Positions 17,701 to 33,907 of a stretch of DNA of 64,000 bases are shown here, one piece after another. Below the pieces are notes generated by a model that had not been told where the DNA came from, made no database searches, and was given only the letters and a program-made list of their open reading frames with translations. Each line of letters starts with the position of its first letter. Position 1 is the first letter of the stretch. This DNA comes from Photobacterium atrarenae (GTDB lineage Bacteria; Pseudomonadota; Gammaproteobacteria; Enterobacterales; Vibrionaceae), in NCBI RefSeq assembly GCF_024380015.1, contig NZ_CP101508.1, positions 3,224,902 to 3,288,901 of the forward strand. The letters are read 5' to 3'. The position numbers were made by a program, and so were the translations under genes.

Positions 17701-18189
17701 TCAACCCCATGCATCCTGCAGTAGTTTCGCGAACTTACTATTGTAGGTCCCATTCCCGTTGAGTTTGATATTCAGCTCAGTCCCATCCGGTGACAGGCTA
17801 AAGCTGGTATCACGCTCAGTGATCTTGCTTTGACCACTGAAATTCAATTTCTTCAGCTTACTGAATTCTGCTTTATACAGCTCGGCATGATCAATGGTGG
17901 TACACAGCGCCACCATATCGTCATAAATGTTATTAACCTGACCACCAACCCAGCCCGCCACGTTGACTGGATCCACGCGTGCTTCCTGATAGTCATACCC
18001 GGACCAAGCTTGCCAGTCGATACTGGCTTTCAGCTCAGCATTCCCACATTTTTGTTGGACCCGGGCGACCTCGCTTTCAACGACATCCTGAGACACCAGT
18101 TGCTTGGCTTTCACCTTGAGCCCCGCGGCGTTGGCGCCGCCAACCAGCGACATAGCACATAAAACCAGAGCAATGTGACGATATTTCAT
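17701..18189 (-). CDS. Secreted protein of unknown function, partner of the downstream gene
   Basis: A 162-aa protein with a clear signal peptide (MKYRHIALVLCAMSLVGGANA, cleaved before AGLK). The mature part is about 140 residues with two cysteines (QQKCGNAELKASIDW and MVALCTTIDH) that may form a disulfide, and a C-terminal beta-rich stretch NGNGTYNSKFAKLLQDAWG. The Asp/Trp-rich segment DWQAWSGYDYQEARVDP is distinctive. I recognise no family. The stop codon is separated by 4 nt from the next ATG, so both secreted proteins are likely made together. The pair interrupts the usual hemE-nudC neighbourhood, which suggests acquisition or lineage-specific insertion. Confidence 0.75.
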   Translation of the reverse strand: MKYRHIALVLCAMSLVGGANAAGLKVKAKQLVSQDVVESEVARVQQKCGNAELKASIDWQAWSGYDYQEARVDPVNVAGWVGGQVNNIYDDMVALCTTIDHAELYKAEFSKLKKLNFSGQSKITERDTSFSLSPDGTELNIKLNGNGTYNSKFAKLLQDAWG

Positions 18190-18326
18190 AACAACCTCAG
18201 TTCATATTTATTTCAAGTTTATGAGCGGTGTTGTATATTATTTTGGCGCTCACATCTACACCTGGCCCAAATGAAATTCGGAATATGAAGCAGTATCGTA
18301 CAACGGTGTAATTGAGTTTATTCTCA

Positions 18327-19100
18327 TCACATTAGCTCAATCGTCGCCTCGATCAGCGCCCGGGCAATGGTACCCGGTGGTGCCAACGGTGGCAGGTGCG
18401 CGGCATCAGCCCAGATCGCATCACTGAGCTCGGTATAGTCCGGTTTGAGTGTCCCGCCGGCATAATCGGCCAGAAACCCCATCATCAGGTTGGAGGGAAA
18501 CGCCCACGGCTGACTGCCGAAATAGCGGATATTGGTGATCTCAATCCCGGTTTCTTCCATCACTTCCCGAGCCACACACTGCTCCAGGGTTTCGCCGGCT
18601 TCGACAAATCCTGCAATGACGGTATACATCCCGGTTTTATGCCTTGGGTGTTGCGCCAGCAGAATTTGATTCTCTTTTCGTACTGCCACGATCACGCAGG
18701 GAGAGAGGCGGGGATAATGATGGGCCTGGCATCCCTGACAGTGCATCGCCAACTCGTGGCGGGCCAGCACACAGCGCGCACCGCAGATGGCGCAAAACGC
18801 CTGGCTGGAGAGCATATGCGACAACTGCGTCGCCTTACCGGCCAAGCTGAATAATTCGCCATCCAGATGTAGTAATTCCCTTTGAGAATAAAACCTACCT
18901 TGGTCATTACTTTCAGTCACTTCGAGCCAATACACCGGCTTCCCCTGAAAATGACCAATTAAGCGAGCATTCTCGCAAGAAAATACCAACTGCTTCGGTG
19001 TCATGAGAGGAAGTGTTTGATTTTCTAAATATAATTGGCGTTCTCTCACGATGCACCAATAGGCGGCCTCTTGGTTATTTAACATCAATGTTACATCCAT
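18327..19100 (-). CDS. nudC: NAD-capped RNA hydrolase / NADH pyrophosphatase NudC
   Basis: A 257-aa Nudix enzyme (E. coli 257). It removes NAD caps from RNA and hydrolyses NADH to NMNH plus AMP. A zinc ribbon with CAIC and CQGC pairs (about 103-124) precedes the Nudix box GFVEAGETLEQCVAREVMEETGI; the NADH-specific motif SQPWAFPSNLM follows. The start at 19100 and length are conserved. It is divergent from rsd, as in E. coli, with about 130 bp between. Confidence 0.97.
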   Translation of the reverse strand: MDVTLMLNNQEAAYWCIVRERQLYLENQTLPLMTPKQLVFSCENARLIGHFQGKPVYWLEVTESNDQGRFYSQRELLHLDGELFSLAGKATQLSHMLSSQAFCAICGARCVLARHELAMHCQGCQAHHYPRLSPCVIVAVRKENQILLAQHPRHKTGMYTVIAGFVEAGETLEQCVAREVMEETGIEITNIRYFGSQPWAFPSNLMMGFLADYAGGTLKPDYTELSDAIWADAAHLPPLAPPGTIARALIEATIELM

Positions 19101-19233
19101 CCTTGCAGGGTTAGTTTTTTACTGGCAATCTAAACTTATCGCGGAGTCAATCCGTCAGACAAGGGTCTCTTTTTAAAGAGATTCAACTGTAGTCTAGTCA
19201 GTATTGATACTGGCCGATCATGAGGGCATGGTC

Positions 19234-19716
19234 ATGCTAAGTAAATTCGAGCAAGTTCAACAACAGTGGGGCGGCACCAGCGATGTCATCGATCACTGGC
19301 TGATGTCGAGGCAACAACTGCTCATCGACTATTGCAAGCTCGCGGGGCTTCCCCCCTTTGAGCACAAACAACGCCAGCTTCCGACCGCGGCGCAGCTACA
19401 ACTCTTTTCCCAACAGTTAGTCGATTATATCTCTGAAGGTCACTTCAAAATCTATGACATGGTGATGGCCCGCTGGAATGCCACCGGCTACTCCCCTACG
19501 GAAGAAATTTCGACCCTATACTCCCAGATCACCGAAACCACCGATCCGCTGCTGAATTTCACGGATCGCTACGGCGATATCAAAGAAGATGACGAGATCC
19601 CCGACTTTGATAACGACTTGTCTGCTGTCGGTGAATTGATTGAATCACGCTTTGAGCTGGAAGACGAATTAATTGAGCTGATCAGCGAAAGTCTGGCTTG
19701 CCCACCGGGCGCCTGA
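19234..19716 (+). CDS. rsd: Anti-sigma-70 regulator Rsd
   Basis: A 160-aa all-helical protein, close to E. coli Rsd (158 aa). It binds region 4 of sigma-70 and frees core polymerase for alternative sigma factors in stationary phase. Conserved stretches include MLSKFEQVQQQWGG, RQQLLIDYCKLAGL and FTDRYGD. The open frame begins at 19204, but ATG 19234, 8 nt after GAGGGC, gives the family start. An Asp/Glu-rich C-terminal half (DLSAVGELIESRFELEDELIELI) is typical. Confidence 0.93.
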   Translation: MLSKFEQVQQQWGGTSDVIDHWLMSRQQLLIDYCKLAGLPPFEHKQRQLPTAAQLQLFSQQLVDYISEGHFKIYDMVMARWNATGYSPTEEISTLYSQITETTDPLLNFTDRYGDIKEDDEIPDFDNDLSAVGELIESRFELEDELIELISESLACPPGA

Positions 19717-19921
19717 GCTTTACCAGCACTCAGTCCTGTCCTCCACCAGCCTGACTCGTTTCGGGCTGGTTAACAAACCTGCACGTCACGCACTGTCCAT
19801 GACCGCCATGCTGTTGCTGGTCATCGCACAATGTCCGGCTCTCACCAAACCTAATTCTCAACAAACAGTGCTGACAGCTTTGAACAACGGCCTGTCTGCA
19901 CCTGCGGCCAAGTACAGATAA

Positions 19922-19950
19922 TAAAAAGGGTACCCGAAGGTACCCTTTTC
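19922..19950 (-). terminator. Terminator of the rpoBC operon
   Basis: Minus strand AAAAGGGTACC TTCG GGTACCCTTTTT, 22 nt after the rpoC stop. A weaker CCAGCC/GGCTGG hairpin (about 19748-19773) may serve rsd on the plus strand. Confidence 0.95.
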
Positions 19951-19972
19951 AATCAGTGCGATAAACGCGAGA

Positions 19973-24190
<4,218 letters not shown>

Positions 24191-24219
24191 ATTCGGCTCC
24201 TGTGAGGAGTTGACCCATA

Positions 24220-24243
24220 AAGGCGCCAGTCTTCTGGCGCCTT
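24220..24243 (-). promoter_or_regulatory. Perfect hairpin in the rpoB-rpoC intergenic
   Basis: AAGGCGCCAG / CTGGCGCCTT, a 10-bp perfect stem with a four-base loop, followed on the minus strand by TATGG rather than a T tract. It may be a weak attenuator, a pause site or an RNase site. The rpoC SD (GGAGCC) lies just beyond. Confidence 0.6.
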
Positions 24244-24290
24244 CATATTTATACCGGTTTGACTAATAAGTATAGGTAACCAACCTAAGC

Positions 24291-27200
24291 TTATTCGTCT
24301 TCCAGCTCGATGTTGATACCCAACGAGCGGATCTCTTTCAACAGTACGTTGAACGATTCCGGCATACCTGGTTCCATACGATGGTCGCCATCGACGATGT
24401 TCTTATACATCTTCGTACGGCCGTTCACGTCATCCGACTTAACGGTTAGCATTTCCTGCAGGGTATATGCCGCGCCGTATGCTTCCAGCGCCCACACTTC
24501 CATCTCACCGAAACGCTGACCACCGAACTGTGCTTTACCACCCAGCGGCTGCTGAGTAACCAGGCTGTAAGAACCGGTAGAACGGGCGTGCATCTTGTCA
24601 TCAACCAGGTGGTTCAGTTTCAGCATGTACATGTAACCAACAGTTACAGGACGCTCAAACTTGTCACCGGTGCGACCGTCAAACAGAGTCAGCTGACCAG
24701 ATTCTGGCAGATCACCCAGCTTCAGCAGCTCTTTGATTGACGGCTCAGGCGCGCCATCAAAGACCGGGGTCGCAATCGGCAGACCGCCACGCAGGTTCTG
24801 GATCAAGGTGCGAACTTCATCGTCTGACAGGGCAGCAATGTCAACTTTCTGGCGTGTGTCACCCAGATCGTAAACCTTCTGCAGGAACTCACGGAACTTG
24901 TGTAGTTCTTGCTGCTGCTTCAGCATCTCGTTGATCTTGTCACCGATACCTTTCGCTGCCAGACCCAGGTGGGTCTCCAGGATCTGACCGATGTTCATAC
25001 GAGACGGTACACCCAGTGGGTTCAGTACGATATCAACCGTCTGACCTTTCTCATCGTACGGCATGTCTTCAACAGGGTTAATCTTCGAGATAACACCCTT
25101 GTTACCGTGACGACCGGCCATCTTATCACCCGGCTGGATGCGACGTTTCACGGCCAGATAAACCTTAACGATCTTCAGTACGCCCGGCGCCAGATCATCA
25201 CCCTGTGTGATCTTGCGACGCTTGGTTTCGAACTTCTTATCGAATTCGGCTTTCAGCTCGTCGTACTGCTCGGCCAGCTGCTCCAGCTGGTTCTGCTGGG
25301 CTTCGTCGTCCAGCGTCTGTGCGAACAGTTTTTCGCGATCCATCGACAGCAGTTTGTCTTCGCTGTAACCGGCTGCCAGCAGCAGGGTGCGAACACGTGC
25401 CAGAAGGCCACCCTCAAGGATTTGGAACTCCTCGGTGATGTCTTTCTTCGCTTCTTTGAGCTGCATCTCTTCGATTTCAAGCGCACGCTTGTCTTTCTCC
25501 ACGCCATCGCGGGTAAAGACTTGAACGTCGATAATCGTACCAGAGACAGAGTTCGGTACACGCAGAGAAGAGTCTTTCACGTCAGACGCTTTCTCACCGA
25601 AGATCGCACGCAGCAGCTTCTCTTCCGGTGTCAGCTGAGTTTCACCTTTTGGTGTCACCTTACCAACCAGGATGTCGCCGCCTTTCACTTCAGCACCGAT
25701 GTAAACGATACCTGACTCATCCAGCTTCGACAGCGCAGCTTCACCCACGTTCGGGATATCGGCTGTGATTTCTTCCGCGCCCAGCTTGGTATCACGCGCC
25801 ACACAAGACAGTTCTTGAATGTGGATCGTGGTCAGACGGTCTTCCTGAACTACACGCTCAGAAACAAGGATGGAATCCTCGAAGTTGTAACCGTTCCAAG
25901 GCATGAACGCGATACGCATGTTCTGGCCCAGAGCCAGCTCACCCAGATCAGTTGACGGGCCGTCAGCCAGGACATCGCCACGCGCAACCGGCTCACCCGG
26001 CATCACTGTTGGACGCTGGTTGATACAGGTGTTCTGGTTCGAACGGGTGTACTTGGTCAGGTTGTAGATGTCGATACCGGCTTCGCCTGGTACCAGCTCG
26101 TCTTCGTTGACTTTCACAACGATGCGAGATGCATCCACCGACTGGATCATACCGCCACGTTTGGCTACGGCTGTTACACCGGAGTCAACCGCTACGTTAC
26201 GCTCGATACCGGTACCAACCAGCGGCTTGTCTGCACGCAGTGTTGGGACTGCCTGACGTTGCATGTTCGCACCCATCAGGGCACGGTTCGCATCATCGTG
26301 TTCCAGGAACGGGATCAGGGATGCCGCCACCGATACAACCTGGTTGGTTGCAACGTCCATGTACTGAACGTGATCGCGTGGGTGCAGACCGGATTCACCT
26401 TTCTGGCGAGCGGTGATCAGTTCGTCAGCGAAAGAGCCATCTTCGTTCAGCGCGGCGTTCGCCTGCGCAATCACGTAGTGACCTTCTTCAATGGCAGACA
26501 GGTAATCAATTTCTTCGGTTACCTTGCCGTCGATGACTTTACGGTATGGGGTTTCCAGGAAACCGTAAGCATTACACTGTGCAAAGGCAGACAGTGAGTT
26601 GATCAGACCGATGTTCGGACCTTCAGGGGTTTCGATAGGACACAGGCGACCGTAGTGGGTTGCGTGGACGTCTCGAACCTCAAAGCCAGCACGTTCACGT
26701 GTCAGACCACCTGGACCAAGCGCCGAGATACGACGTTTGTGAGTAACTTCTGACAGTGGGTTGTTCTGATCCATAAACTGAGACAGCTGAGAAGAGCCAA
26801 AGAACTCTTTCACTGCCGCAGAAATTGGCTTCGCGTTGATCAGATCCTGAGGCATGACATTGTCAAGGTCACCCAGGCTCAGACGCTCTTTCACCGCACG
26901 CTCAACACGGACCAGACCGACACGGAATTGGTTTTCTGCCATCTCGCCTACAGAGCGAATACGACGGTTGCCCAGGTGGTCGATATCATCGACTTCACCT
27001 TTACCATTACGGATGTCGATCAGCTTACGCATCACATCGATGATGTCGTCATGATCCAGGGTACCCGGGCCAGTCGTTTCATCACGGTTCAGAGAGCTGT
27101 TGAACTTCATCCGGCCTACGGCAGACAGATCGTAACGATCTTCGGTGAAGAACAGGCTTTCGAACAGCTGCTCAGCGGCTTCACGTGTCGGCGGCTCGCC

Positions 27201-28316
27201 CGGACGCATCATGCGGTAGATTTCTACCAGTGCGCTCAGACGGTCAGTCGTGCTGTCAATACGCACGGTTTCCGACATGTAGGGGCCAAAGTCCAGATCA
27301 TTGGTAAACAGGACTTCCAGTGACTTGTGGCCAGCTTGTGACAACAGTGCCAGCGCTTCCAGGCTCAGTTCCTGGTTCGCAGCCACGATCAGTTCACCTG
27401 TTTCTTCGTTCACATAGTCACGAGAAGCAATTTTGCCAACAATGTATTCAACAGGCACTTCGATATGATCGACACCGTCTTTGCCAAGCTGGCGAATGTG
27501 ACGGGCCGTAATACGGCGGCCTTTTTCTACGTAGAGCTTACCGTTCGCTTCGATATCAAAGCTGGCAGTTTCACCGCGCAGACGCTCCGGAACCAGCTCC
27601 ATCACCAAAGATTTACCCTGAACTTCGAACTTCACTTTCTCGAAGAACATGTCCAGGATCTGCTCGGTGTTGTAGCCTAGTGCACGCAGAATGATTGATG
27701 CTGGTAGCTTACGACGACGGTCGATACGTACGAATACGTTATCCTTAGGATCAAATTCGAAATCCAACCATGAGCCACGGTAAGGGATGACGCGTGCATT
27801 GTAGAGCACTTTACCTGAGGAGTGGGTTTTACCCTTATCGCTGTCGAAGAAGACACCCGGGCTACGGTGCAGCTGGGATACGATAACCCTCTCGGTACCG
27901 TTAATAACGAATGTACCGTTATCTGTCATGAGCGGAATTTCGCCCATGTAAACTTCTTGTTCTTTGATGTCTTTGACAGTGCCCGCAGGTGCGTCTTTAT
28001 CGTACATGACAAGACGTAGCTTCACGCGTAGCGGCGCAGAGTAAGTTACACCCCGAATCTGACATTCTTTAACATCGAAGACCGGCTCACCGAGACGATA
28101 GCTAACGTATTGCAGCTCGGAATTGCCGTTATAGCTCTGAATTGGGAAAACAGAACGAAAGGCAGCTTCTAGACCGTAATGCCCTTCCGGATCCTGCTCG
28201 ATGAACTTATCAAAAGACTCAAGCTGGATCGACAGCAAGTAAGGTACATCCAATACTTGTGGACGCTTACCAAAATCCTTACGGATACGCTTTTTCTCGG
28301 TATAAGAGTAAACCAT
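24291..28316 (-). CDS. rpoB: DNA-directed RNA polymerase beta subunit
   Basis: A 1341-aa subunit (E. coli 1342). The rifampicin region reads [20 protein letters not shown], wild type at the positions commonly mutated in resistance (D516, H526 and S531 equivalents are present). Active-site Lys motifs [18 protein letters not shown] and the C-terminal [20 protein letters not shown] are intact. Transcribed with rplKAJL, downstream of the attenuator at 28475-28506. Confidence 0.99.
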   Translation of the reverse strand: MVYSYTEKKRIRKDFGKRPQVLDVPYLLSIQLESFDKFIEQDPEGHYGLEAAFRSVFPIQSYNGNSELQYVSYRLGEPVFDVKECQIRGVTYSAPLRVKLRLVMYDKDAPAGTVKDIKEQEVYMGEIPLMTDNGTFVINGTERVIVSQLHRSPGVFFDSDKGKTHSSGKVLYNARVIPYRGSWLDFEFDPKDNVFVRIDRRRKLPASIILRALGYNTEQILDMFFEKVKFEVQGKSLVMELVPERLRGETASFDIEANGKLYVEKGRRITARHIRQLGKDGVDHIEVPVEYIVGKIASRDYVNEETGELIVAANQELSLEALALLSQAGHKSLEVLFTNDLDFGPYMSETVRIDSTTDRLSALVEIYRMMRPGEPPTREAAEQLFESLFFTEDRYDLSAVGRMKFNSSLNRDETTGPGTLDHDDIIDVMRKLIDIRNGKGEVDDIDHLGNRRIRSVGEMAENQFRVGLVRVERAVKERLSLGDLDNVMPQDLINAKPISAAVKEFFGSSQLSQFMDQNNPLSEVTHKRRISALGPGGLTRERAGFEVRDVHATHYGRLCPIETPEGPNIGLINSLSAFAQCNAYGFLETPYRKVIDGKVTEEIDYLSAIEEGHYVIAQANAALNEDGSFADELITARQKGESGLHPRDHVQYMDVATNQVVSVAASLIPFLEHDDANRALMGANMQRQAVPTLRADKPLVGTGIERNVAVDSGVTAVAKRGGMIQSVDASRIVVKVNEDELVPGEAGIDIYNLTKYTRSNQNTCINQRPTVMPGEPVARGDVLADGPSTDLGELALGQNMRIAFMPWNGYNFEDSILVSERVVQEDRLTTIHIQELSCVARDTKLGAEEITADIPNVGEAALSKLDESGIVYIGAEVKGGDILVGKVTPKGETQLTPEEKLLRAIFGEKASDVKDSSLRVPNSVSGTIIDVQVFTRDGVEKDKRALEIEEMQLKEAKKDITEEFQILEGGLLARVRTLLLAAGYSEDKLLSMDREKLFAQTLDDEAQQNQLEQLAEQYDELKAEFDKKFETKRRKITQGDDLAPGVLKIVKVYLAVKRRIQPGDKMAGRHGNKGVISKINPVEDMPYDEKGQTVDIVLNPLGVPSRMNIGQILETHLGLAAKGIGDKINEMLKQQQELHKFREFLQKVYDLGDTRQKVDIAALSDDEVRTLIQNLRGGLPIATPVFDGAPEPSIKELLKLGDLPESGQLTLFDGRTGDKFERPVTVGYMYMLKLNHLVDDKMHARSTGSYSLVTQQPLGGKAQFGGQRFGEMEVWALEAYGAAYTLQEMLTVKSDDVNGRTKMYKNIVDGDHRMEPGMPESFNVLLKEIRSLGINIELEDE

Positions 28317-28474
28317 AGGTTCCTCAGATCGCTGATAAGTGATCCAAACTACCTCGAGTAAGAGGCAGTGACTAATAACACTGTTTATTGTAGGTTCAGC
28401 ATTCCGTTGAATACTGTTTTTTGCACGGGACGTGGTCGCAAAACAATGTGAAAAACACCACTACCCTACAGCGC

Positions 28475-28506
28475 AAAAAGGCCGGTGGCTATTTAGCCAC
28501 CAGCCA
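28475..28506 (-). terminator. Attenuator between rplL and rpoB
   Basis: Minus strand GGCTGGTGGC TAAATA GCCACCGGCC followed by TTTTTGC. A leaky terminator at this position sets the ratio of ribosomal protein to polymerase mRNA in E. coli; the same role is inferred here. Confidence 0.88.
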
Positions 28507-28539
28507 TTAGCCTTTCCAGGCTAAGAAATTAAGTAATTA

Positions 28540-28908
28540 TTACTTAACTTCAACAGAAGCACCAGCTTCTTCAAGTTGAGCTTTCAGAGCTTCAGCTTCG
28601 TCTTTCTCGATACCTTCTTTCAGAGGTGCTGGAGCGCCGTCAACCAGAGCTTTCGCTTCTTTCAGACCCAGGCCAGTTGCGCCACGTACTGCTTTGATTA
28701 CAGCAACTTTGTTACCGCCAGCAGAAGTCAGGATTACGTCGAATTCAGTTTGCTCTTCAGCAGCTTCACCTGCTGCTGCGCCGCCTGCTACAACTGCAGC
28801 TGCAGCAGTAACACCGAATTTCTCTTCCATAGCTTCGATCAGCTCAACAACTTGCATTACAGACATTTCTGCAACTGCGTCTAGGATTTGCTCGTTAGTG
28901 ATAGACAT
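28540..28908 (-). CDS. rplL: 50S ribosomal protein L7/L12
   Basis: A 122-aa stalk protein. The N-terminal dimerisation helix pair is followed by an Ala/Gly-rich hinge ([18 protein letters not shown]) and the C-terminal factor-binding domain with [20 protein letters not shown], which recruits elongation factors. It is the last ribosomal gene before the attenuator and rpoB. The 61-nt gap to rplJ is short, as in other gammaproteobacteria. Confidence 0.98.
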   Translation of the reverse strand: MSITNEQILDAVAEMSVMQVVELIEAMEEKFGVTAAAAVVAGGAAAGEAAEEQTEFDVILTSAGGNKVAVIKAVRGATGLGLKEAKALVDGAPAPLKEGIEKDEAEALKAQLEEAGASVEVK

Positions 28909-28969
28909 AACAATTCTCTTTTAAAGTCAACAATTAGTTTAAGTAGCAACCAGGTGAAAGCAAGGGCAA

Positions 28970-29464
28970 TTAAGCCGCAGCTTCTTCTTTCTGATCGCGA
29001 ACAGCTGCGATAGTACGGACCAGCTTGCCAGCAGACGCTTCTTTCATGCACATCATCAGACGTGCAATCGCTTCGTCGTAAGTTGGTAGAGTCGCTAGTA
29101 CTTCAACGTCGGCAACAGCGCCTTCGAATGCAGCAGATTTGATCTCGAATTCTTTGTTCTCTTTCGCGAAGTCTTTGAACAGACGCGCGGCAGCACCTGG
29201 GTGCTCATTAGAGAAACCAATCAGTGTAGGACCAACAAATGTCTCAGTCAGACATTCGAAGTCAGTACCTTCCACTGCACGACGAGCCAGGGTATTACGA
29301 ACAACTTTCAGGTAAACGCCGTTTTCACGAGCTTGTTTACGCAGAGAAGTCATCGCACCCACAGCAACGCCACGAGAGTCAGCAACAACTGCAGACAGGG
29401 CACCATTGGCAGCTTCGTTGACTTCAGCAACAATTGCTTTTTTGTCTTGAAGGTTCAATGCCAT
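28970..29464 (-). CDS. rplJ: 50S ribosomal protein L10
   Basis: A 164-aa protein that anchors L7/L12 dimers to 23S rRNA and, in complex with them, represses its own mRNA leader. The start [19 protein letters not shown] and [20 protein letters not shown] are family features; the C-terminal helix (about 132-160) is the L12 docking helix. Its leader upstream is structured and has its own promoter. Confidence 0.98.
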   Translation of the reverse strand: MALNLQDKKAIVAEVNEAANGALSAVVADSRGVAVGAMTSLRKQARENGVYLKVVRNTLARRAVEGTDFECLTETFVGPTLIGFSNEHPGAAARLFKDFAKENKEFEIKSAAFEGAVADVEVLATLPTYDEAIARLMMCMKEASAGKLVRTIAAVRDQKEEAAA

Positions 29465-29499
29465 TGGATTTGCTCCTGGATTTAAGCCGGGTTCCCCCG

Positions 29500-29640
29500 G
29501 ACATTACACCACTCACTGCCACTATGGCAGGAGAGTTCTTACGGCGCAGATCCAAGAAAGACATACATCAATCATGTTCTGGCACCGTCTACGTAGGTCA
29601 TATTAAGTTCCGAAGAACACCTACGGTCTTTGACGAAGGC
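29500..29640 (-). promoter_or_regulatory. Ribosomal protein L10 leader
   Basis: The untranslated segment before rplJ contains CGTAGGTGTTCTTCGGAACT and ACCTACGTAGACGGTGCC, which form the kink-turn-containing stem bound by the L10-L12 complex in gammaproteobacteria. Boundaries are approximate. An adjacent GGCTGAATT/AATTCAGCC hairpin lies at about 29638-29665. Confidence 0.75.
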
Positions 29641-29688
29641 TGAATTACATCAAGCAATTCAGCCTCAGCCATGAATTCGGAAGCGCGA

Positions 29689-29716
29689 ATTATACACGAA
29701 TTACGCGCTTCTGCAA
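29689..29716 (-). promoter_or_regulatory. rplJL promoter
   Basis: Minus strand TTGCAG (29716-29711), a 16-bp spacer and a consensus -10 TATAAT (29694-29689) overlap the end of rplA. The elements lie in an inverted repeat GAAGCGCG/CGCGCTTC, so the site may double as a terminator-like hairpin. Confidence 0.8.
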
Positions 29717-29717
29717 A

Positions 29718-30855
<1,138 letters not shown>

Positions 30856-30925
30856 TGCTATTTACCTTATTTTGGGTTCAAACGTCTATCAGAGATAGAC
30901 TCCCCGTCTAACGAAAGGGCGCGAA

Positions 30926-30954
30926 ATTGTAGTCCAATTTCACGCCCTTGACAA
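30926..30954 (-). promoter_or_regulatory. rplKA promoter with GC-rich discriminator; overlaps nusG terminator hairpin
   Basis: Minus strand TTGTCA (30954-30949), a 17-bp spacer, TACAAT (30931-30926) and GCGCCC downstream, typical for stringent control. The same bases form AAGGGCGTGAAATTG / CAATTTCGCGCCCTT, a hairpin that would terminate nusG transcripts. The short leader GTCTATC TCTGA TAGAC (about 30883-30899) before the rplK start may be the L1 binding site. Confidence 0.75.
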
Positions 30955-30975
30955 CACCTGCTGACTATTTATTGA

Positions 30976-31521
30976 TCAGCTTTTTTCAACCTGGCCGAAC
31001 TCAAGTTCTACCGGTGTCGCACGGCCGAAGATCGATACAGACACCTTCAGGCGGCTCTTGTCGTAATCCACTTCTTCAACCACACCGTTAAAGTCGGCAA
31101 ACGGGCCGTCCGTAACACGGATAACTTCACCCGGCTCAAAGACCGTTTTATGCACAGGAGATTCGCTCGCCTGTTGCAGACGGTTCAGAATCGCATCCGC
31201 TTCTTTATCCGAGATAGGCGCCGGGCGATCTGAAGTACCGCCGATGAAGCCCATTACACGAGGGATGCTACGAACCAGATGCCAAGTTTCATCGTTCATC
31301 ACCATCTGAACCAGCACATAGCCAGGGAAGAACTTACGTTCACTTTTGCGGCGCTGGCCTGCACGCATCTCGACTACTTCCTCTGTCGGTACCAGCACCT
31401 CATCAAAGTAGTCTTCCATGCCATGCATTTTGATATGCTCACGCAGTGATTGTGCAACACGGCCTTCAAAACCAGAAAAAGCCTGCACGACATACCATCG
31501 TTTTTTTGGAGCTTCGCTCAT
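30976..31521 (-). CDS. nusG: Transcription termination/antitermination factor NusG
   Basis: A 181-aa protein (E. coli 181). The NGN domain has [20 protein letters not shown] and binds the polymerase clamp; the KOW domain near the C terminus ([19 protein letters not shown]) binds Rho or ribosomal S10. It couples transcription with translation and participates in rRNA antitermination, which matters for the two rrn operons in this window. It begins 11 nt after secE, forming the secE-nusG operon. Confidence 0.98.
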   Translation of the reverse strand: MSEAPKKRWYVVQAFSGFEGRVAQSLREHIKMHGMEDYFDEVLVPTEEVVEMRAGQRRKSERKFFPGYVLVQMVMNDETWHLVRSIPRVMGFIGGTSDRPAPISDKEADAILNRLQQASESPVHKTVFEPGEVIRVTDGPFADFNGVVEEVDYDKSRLKVSVSIFGRATPVELEFGQVEKS

Positions 31522-31532
31522 GAACTCTTACC

Positions 31533-31910
31533 TCACACACCGGTAACTAGGCGGACTAGACGGACCATGATGCCGTCGATACCCCACAAGGCTAACGCCA
31601 TAATGACAGTGACAGCTAAAACGATAAAGGTTGTCTGCGTAGCTTCCTGACGAGTAGGCCATACTACCTTGCGGACTTCCATGCGCGATTCACGGGCAAA
31701 CGTAATCGCGGTTTTACCTTTTGCCGTAAGTGCCGCAATACCACCAGCAGCCGCCACGAGGACAACTACAGCAGCAGCGCGGATCACCACGGAAACATCA
31801 CTGTACAGGTAATTACCAACCACAGCGGCAGCGAGCAGCGCAAATACAACGACCCACTTCAGGCCATCCATACTGCTTGAGCTGCTTTGGTTTTCGGCAT
31901 TCGCTTTCAT
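31533..31910 (-). CDS. secE: Preprotein translocase subunit SecE
   Basis: A 125-aa protein (E. coli 127) with three membrane helices: two in the first half and the conserved third one in [20 protein letters not shown]. The amphipathic [20 protein letters not shown] before the third helix is the essential SecE motif. SecE clamps the SecY channel. Ser-rich N terminus ([11 protein letters not shown]) is a minor variation. Confidence 0.96.
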   Translation of the reverse strand: MKANAENQSSSSSMDGLKWVVVFALLAAAVVGNYLYSDVSVVIRAAAVVVLVAAAGGIAALTAKGKTAITFARESRMEVRKVVWPTRQEATQTTFIVLAVTVIMALALWGIDGIMVRLVRLVTGV

Positions 31911-32079
31911 ACAACCAACCTGTAACTAGTCTCAATATAGACGAAAATAACCCCGCAAGTGCGAGGCCATAAATGAAGGAAAGCACTAAGGCTTTAATTA
32001 CAATACGAAAACTTCATATCAGTGAACTGCTTTTCTGCATTTTCGACCAAAAAACAAACAGAAAATTGCTCAAACGCAG

Positions 32080-32108
32080 AAAAAGGGCATCAAATGATGC
32101 CCTTTTTA
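32080..32108 (-). terminator. tufB terminator
   Basis: Minus strand AAAAAGGGCATC ATTT GATGCCCTTTTT, 19 nt after the tufB stop. It separates tufB from secE-nusG. Confidence 0.95.
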
Positions 32109-32126
32109 GTACCTAGTCGTCAAATA

Positions 32127-33311
32127 TTATTCAACGATCTTAGCTACAACACCAGCACCAACGGTACGGCCACCTTCACGGATTGCGAAGCGCAGACCTT
32201 CGTCCATCGCGATTGGTGCGATCAATGTCACAACCATCTTGATGTTGTCGCCTGGCATTACCATCTCAACGCCTTCTGGCAGCTCGATAGTACCAGTCAC
32301 GTCAGTTGTACGGAAGTAGAACTGTGGACGGTAGCCTTTGAAGAACGGCGTATGGCGGCCACCTTCGTCTTTAGACAGCACGTATACTTCAGACTCGAAA
32401 GTTGTGTGCGGAGTGATAGAACCTGGCTTCGCCAGTACTTGACCACGCTCAACTTCGTCACGCTTCGTACCACGCAGCAGAACACCAACGTTCTCACCGG
32501 CACGGCCTTCGTCCAGAAGTTTACGGAACATTTCAACGCCAGTACAAGTCGTCGTTGTCGTCTCTTTGATACCAACGATTTCTACTTCGTCACCAACAGT
32601 GATGATACCTTGCTCAACACGACCAGTTACAACAGTACCACGGCCCTGGATTGAGAATACGTCTTCGATTGGCAGGATGAATGGCAGATCGATCGCACGC
32701 TCTGGCTCTGGGATGTAGTTGTCAAGTGCTTCAGCCAACTCAACGATCTTGTCTTCCCACTCTTTCTCGCCGTTCAGGGCGCCCAGAGCAGAACCCATGA
32801 TTACTGGGCAGTCGTCACCTGGGAAGTCGTACTCAGACAGCAGTTCACGAACTTCCATTTCAACCAGCTCTAGCAGCTCTTCATCATCAACCATGTCACA
32901 CTTGTTCATGAATACGATGATGTAAGGGATACCAACCTGACGACCCAGCAGGATGTGCTCACGAGTCTGAGGCATAGGGCCATCAGTTGCAGCAACAACC
33001 AGGATACCACCGTCCATCTGCGCAGCACCGGTGATCATGTTTTTAACATAATCCGCGTGTCCTGGGCAGTCTACGTGTGCGTAGTGACGAGATGGCGTGT
33101 CGTACTCAACGTGAGAAGTTGCGATGGTGATACCGCGCTCACGCTCTTCCGGCGCATTATCGATCGATGCGAAGTCTTTTGCTTCACCGCCGTAAACTTT
33201 AGCCAGAGTAGTACAGATAGCTGCAGTCAGAGTCGTTTTACCGTGGTCAACGTGGCCGATAGTACCAACGTTAACGTGCGGTTTAGTACGTTCAAATTTT
33301 TCTTTAGACAT
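32127..33311 (-). CDS. tufB: Elongation factor Tu
   Basis: A 394-aa GTPase delivering aminoacyl-tRNA to the ribosome. GTP-binding motifs are GHVDHGKT (P loop), [12 protein letters not shown] and NKCDMVDD; His84 in the PGH motif is the catalytic residue. It sits immediately after the Thr-Tyr-Gly-Thr tRNA cluster, with which it is co-transcribed, the arrangement called tufB in enterobacteria. A second tuf copy would be expected in the str operon elsewhere. Confidence 0.99.
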   Translation of the reverse strand: MSKEKFERTKPHVNVGTIGHVDHGKTTLTAAICTTLAKVYGGEAKDFASIDNAPEERERGITIATSHVEYDTPSRHYAHVDCPGHADYVKNMITGAAQMDGGILVVAATDGPMPQTREHILLGRQVGIPYIIVFMNKCDMVDDEELLELVEMEVRELLSEYDFPGDDCPVIMGSALGALNGEKEWEDKIVELAEALDNYIPEPERAIDLPFILPIEDVFSIQGRGTVVTGRVEQGIITVGDEVEIVGIKETTTTTCTGVEMFRKLLDEGRAGENVGVLLRGTKRDEVERGQVLAKPGSITPHTTFESEVYVLSKDEGGRHTPFFKGYRPQFYFRTTDVTGTIELPEGVEMVMPGDNIKMVVTLIAPIAMDEGLRFAIREGGRTVGAGVVAKIVE

Positions 33312-33413
33312 GGATAGTCCCTCTAGGCACGGTATTTGGTGGCATTACGACCACACAACCAATCATGGGTTTGTAGAGTATATATCAAAAGAATTGACGT
33401 GACTTGAGGAGAG

Positions 33414-33489
33414 TGGTGCTGATAGGCGGATTTGAACCGCCGACCTCACCCTTACCAAGGGTGCGCTCTACCGACTGAGCTATATCAGC
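33414..33489 (-). tRNA. tRNA-Thr (GGT)
   Basis: 76 nt including encoded CCA. Acceptor GCTGATA/TATCAGC pairs fully; anticodon loop CTTGGTAA contains GGT. Last of four tRNAs before tufB. Confidence 0.97.
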
Positions 33490-33501
33490 ACACAAGAAGT
33501 G

Positions 33502-33576
<75 letters not shown>

Positions 33577-33614
33577 TAAACTCGTAACTCGTCAAGCTAT
33601 CAATCATTTGAAAA

Positions 33615-33699
<85 letters not shown>

Positions 33700-33735
33700 A
33701 GATTTTTACTACACTTTCACTCATCTAGGAGAAAG

Positions 33736-33811
<76 letters not shown>

Positions 33812-33824
33812 GTAAGTGCTGCGC

Positions 33825-33853
33825 ATTCTAGAGAATGATGGCATCGCTTGCAA
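33825..33853 (-). promoter_or_regulatory. Promoter of the tRNA-tufB operon
   Basis: Minus strand TTGCAA (33853-33848), 17-bp spacer, TAGAAT (33830-33825) and a GCGCAGC discriminator. The predicted start is a few nt before the first tRNA, and the AT-rich stretch just upstream could be an UP element. Confidence 0.85.
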
Positions 33854-33907
33854 TACCCTAAAGGCTATTTTTTTTTGTTTTCACCTTGAACGATGTAATT
33901 TTAACCA

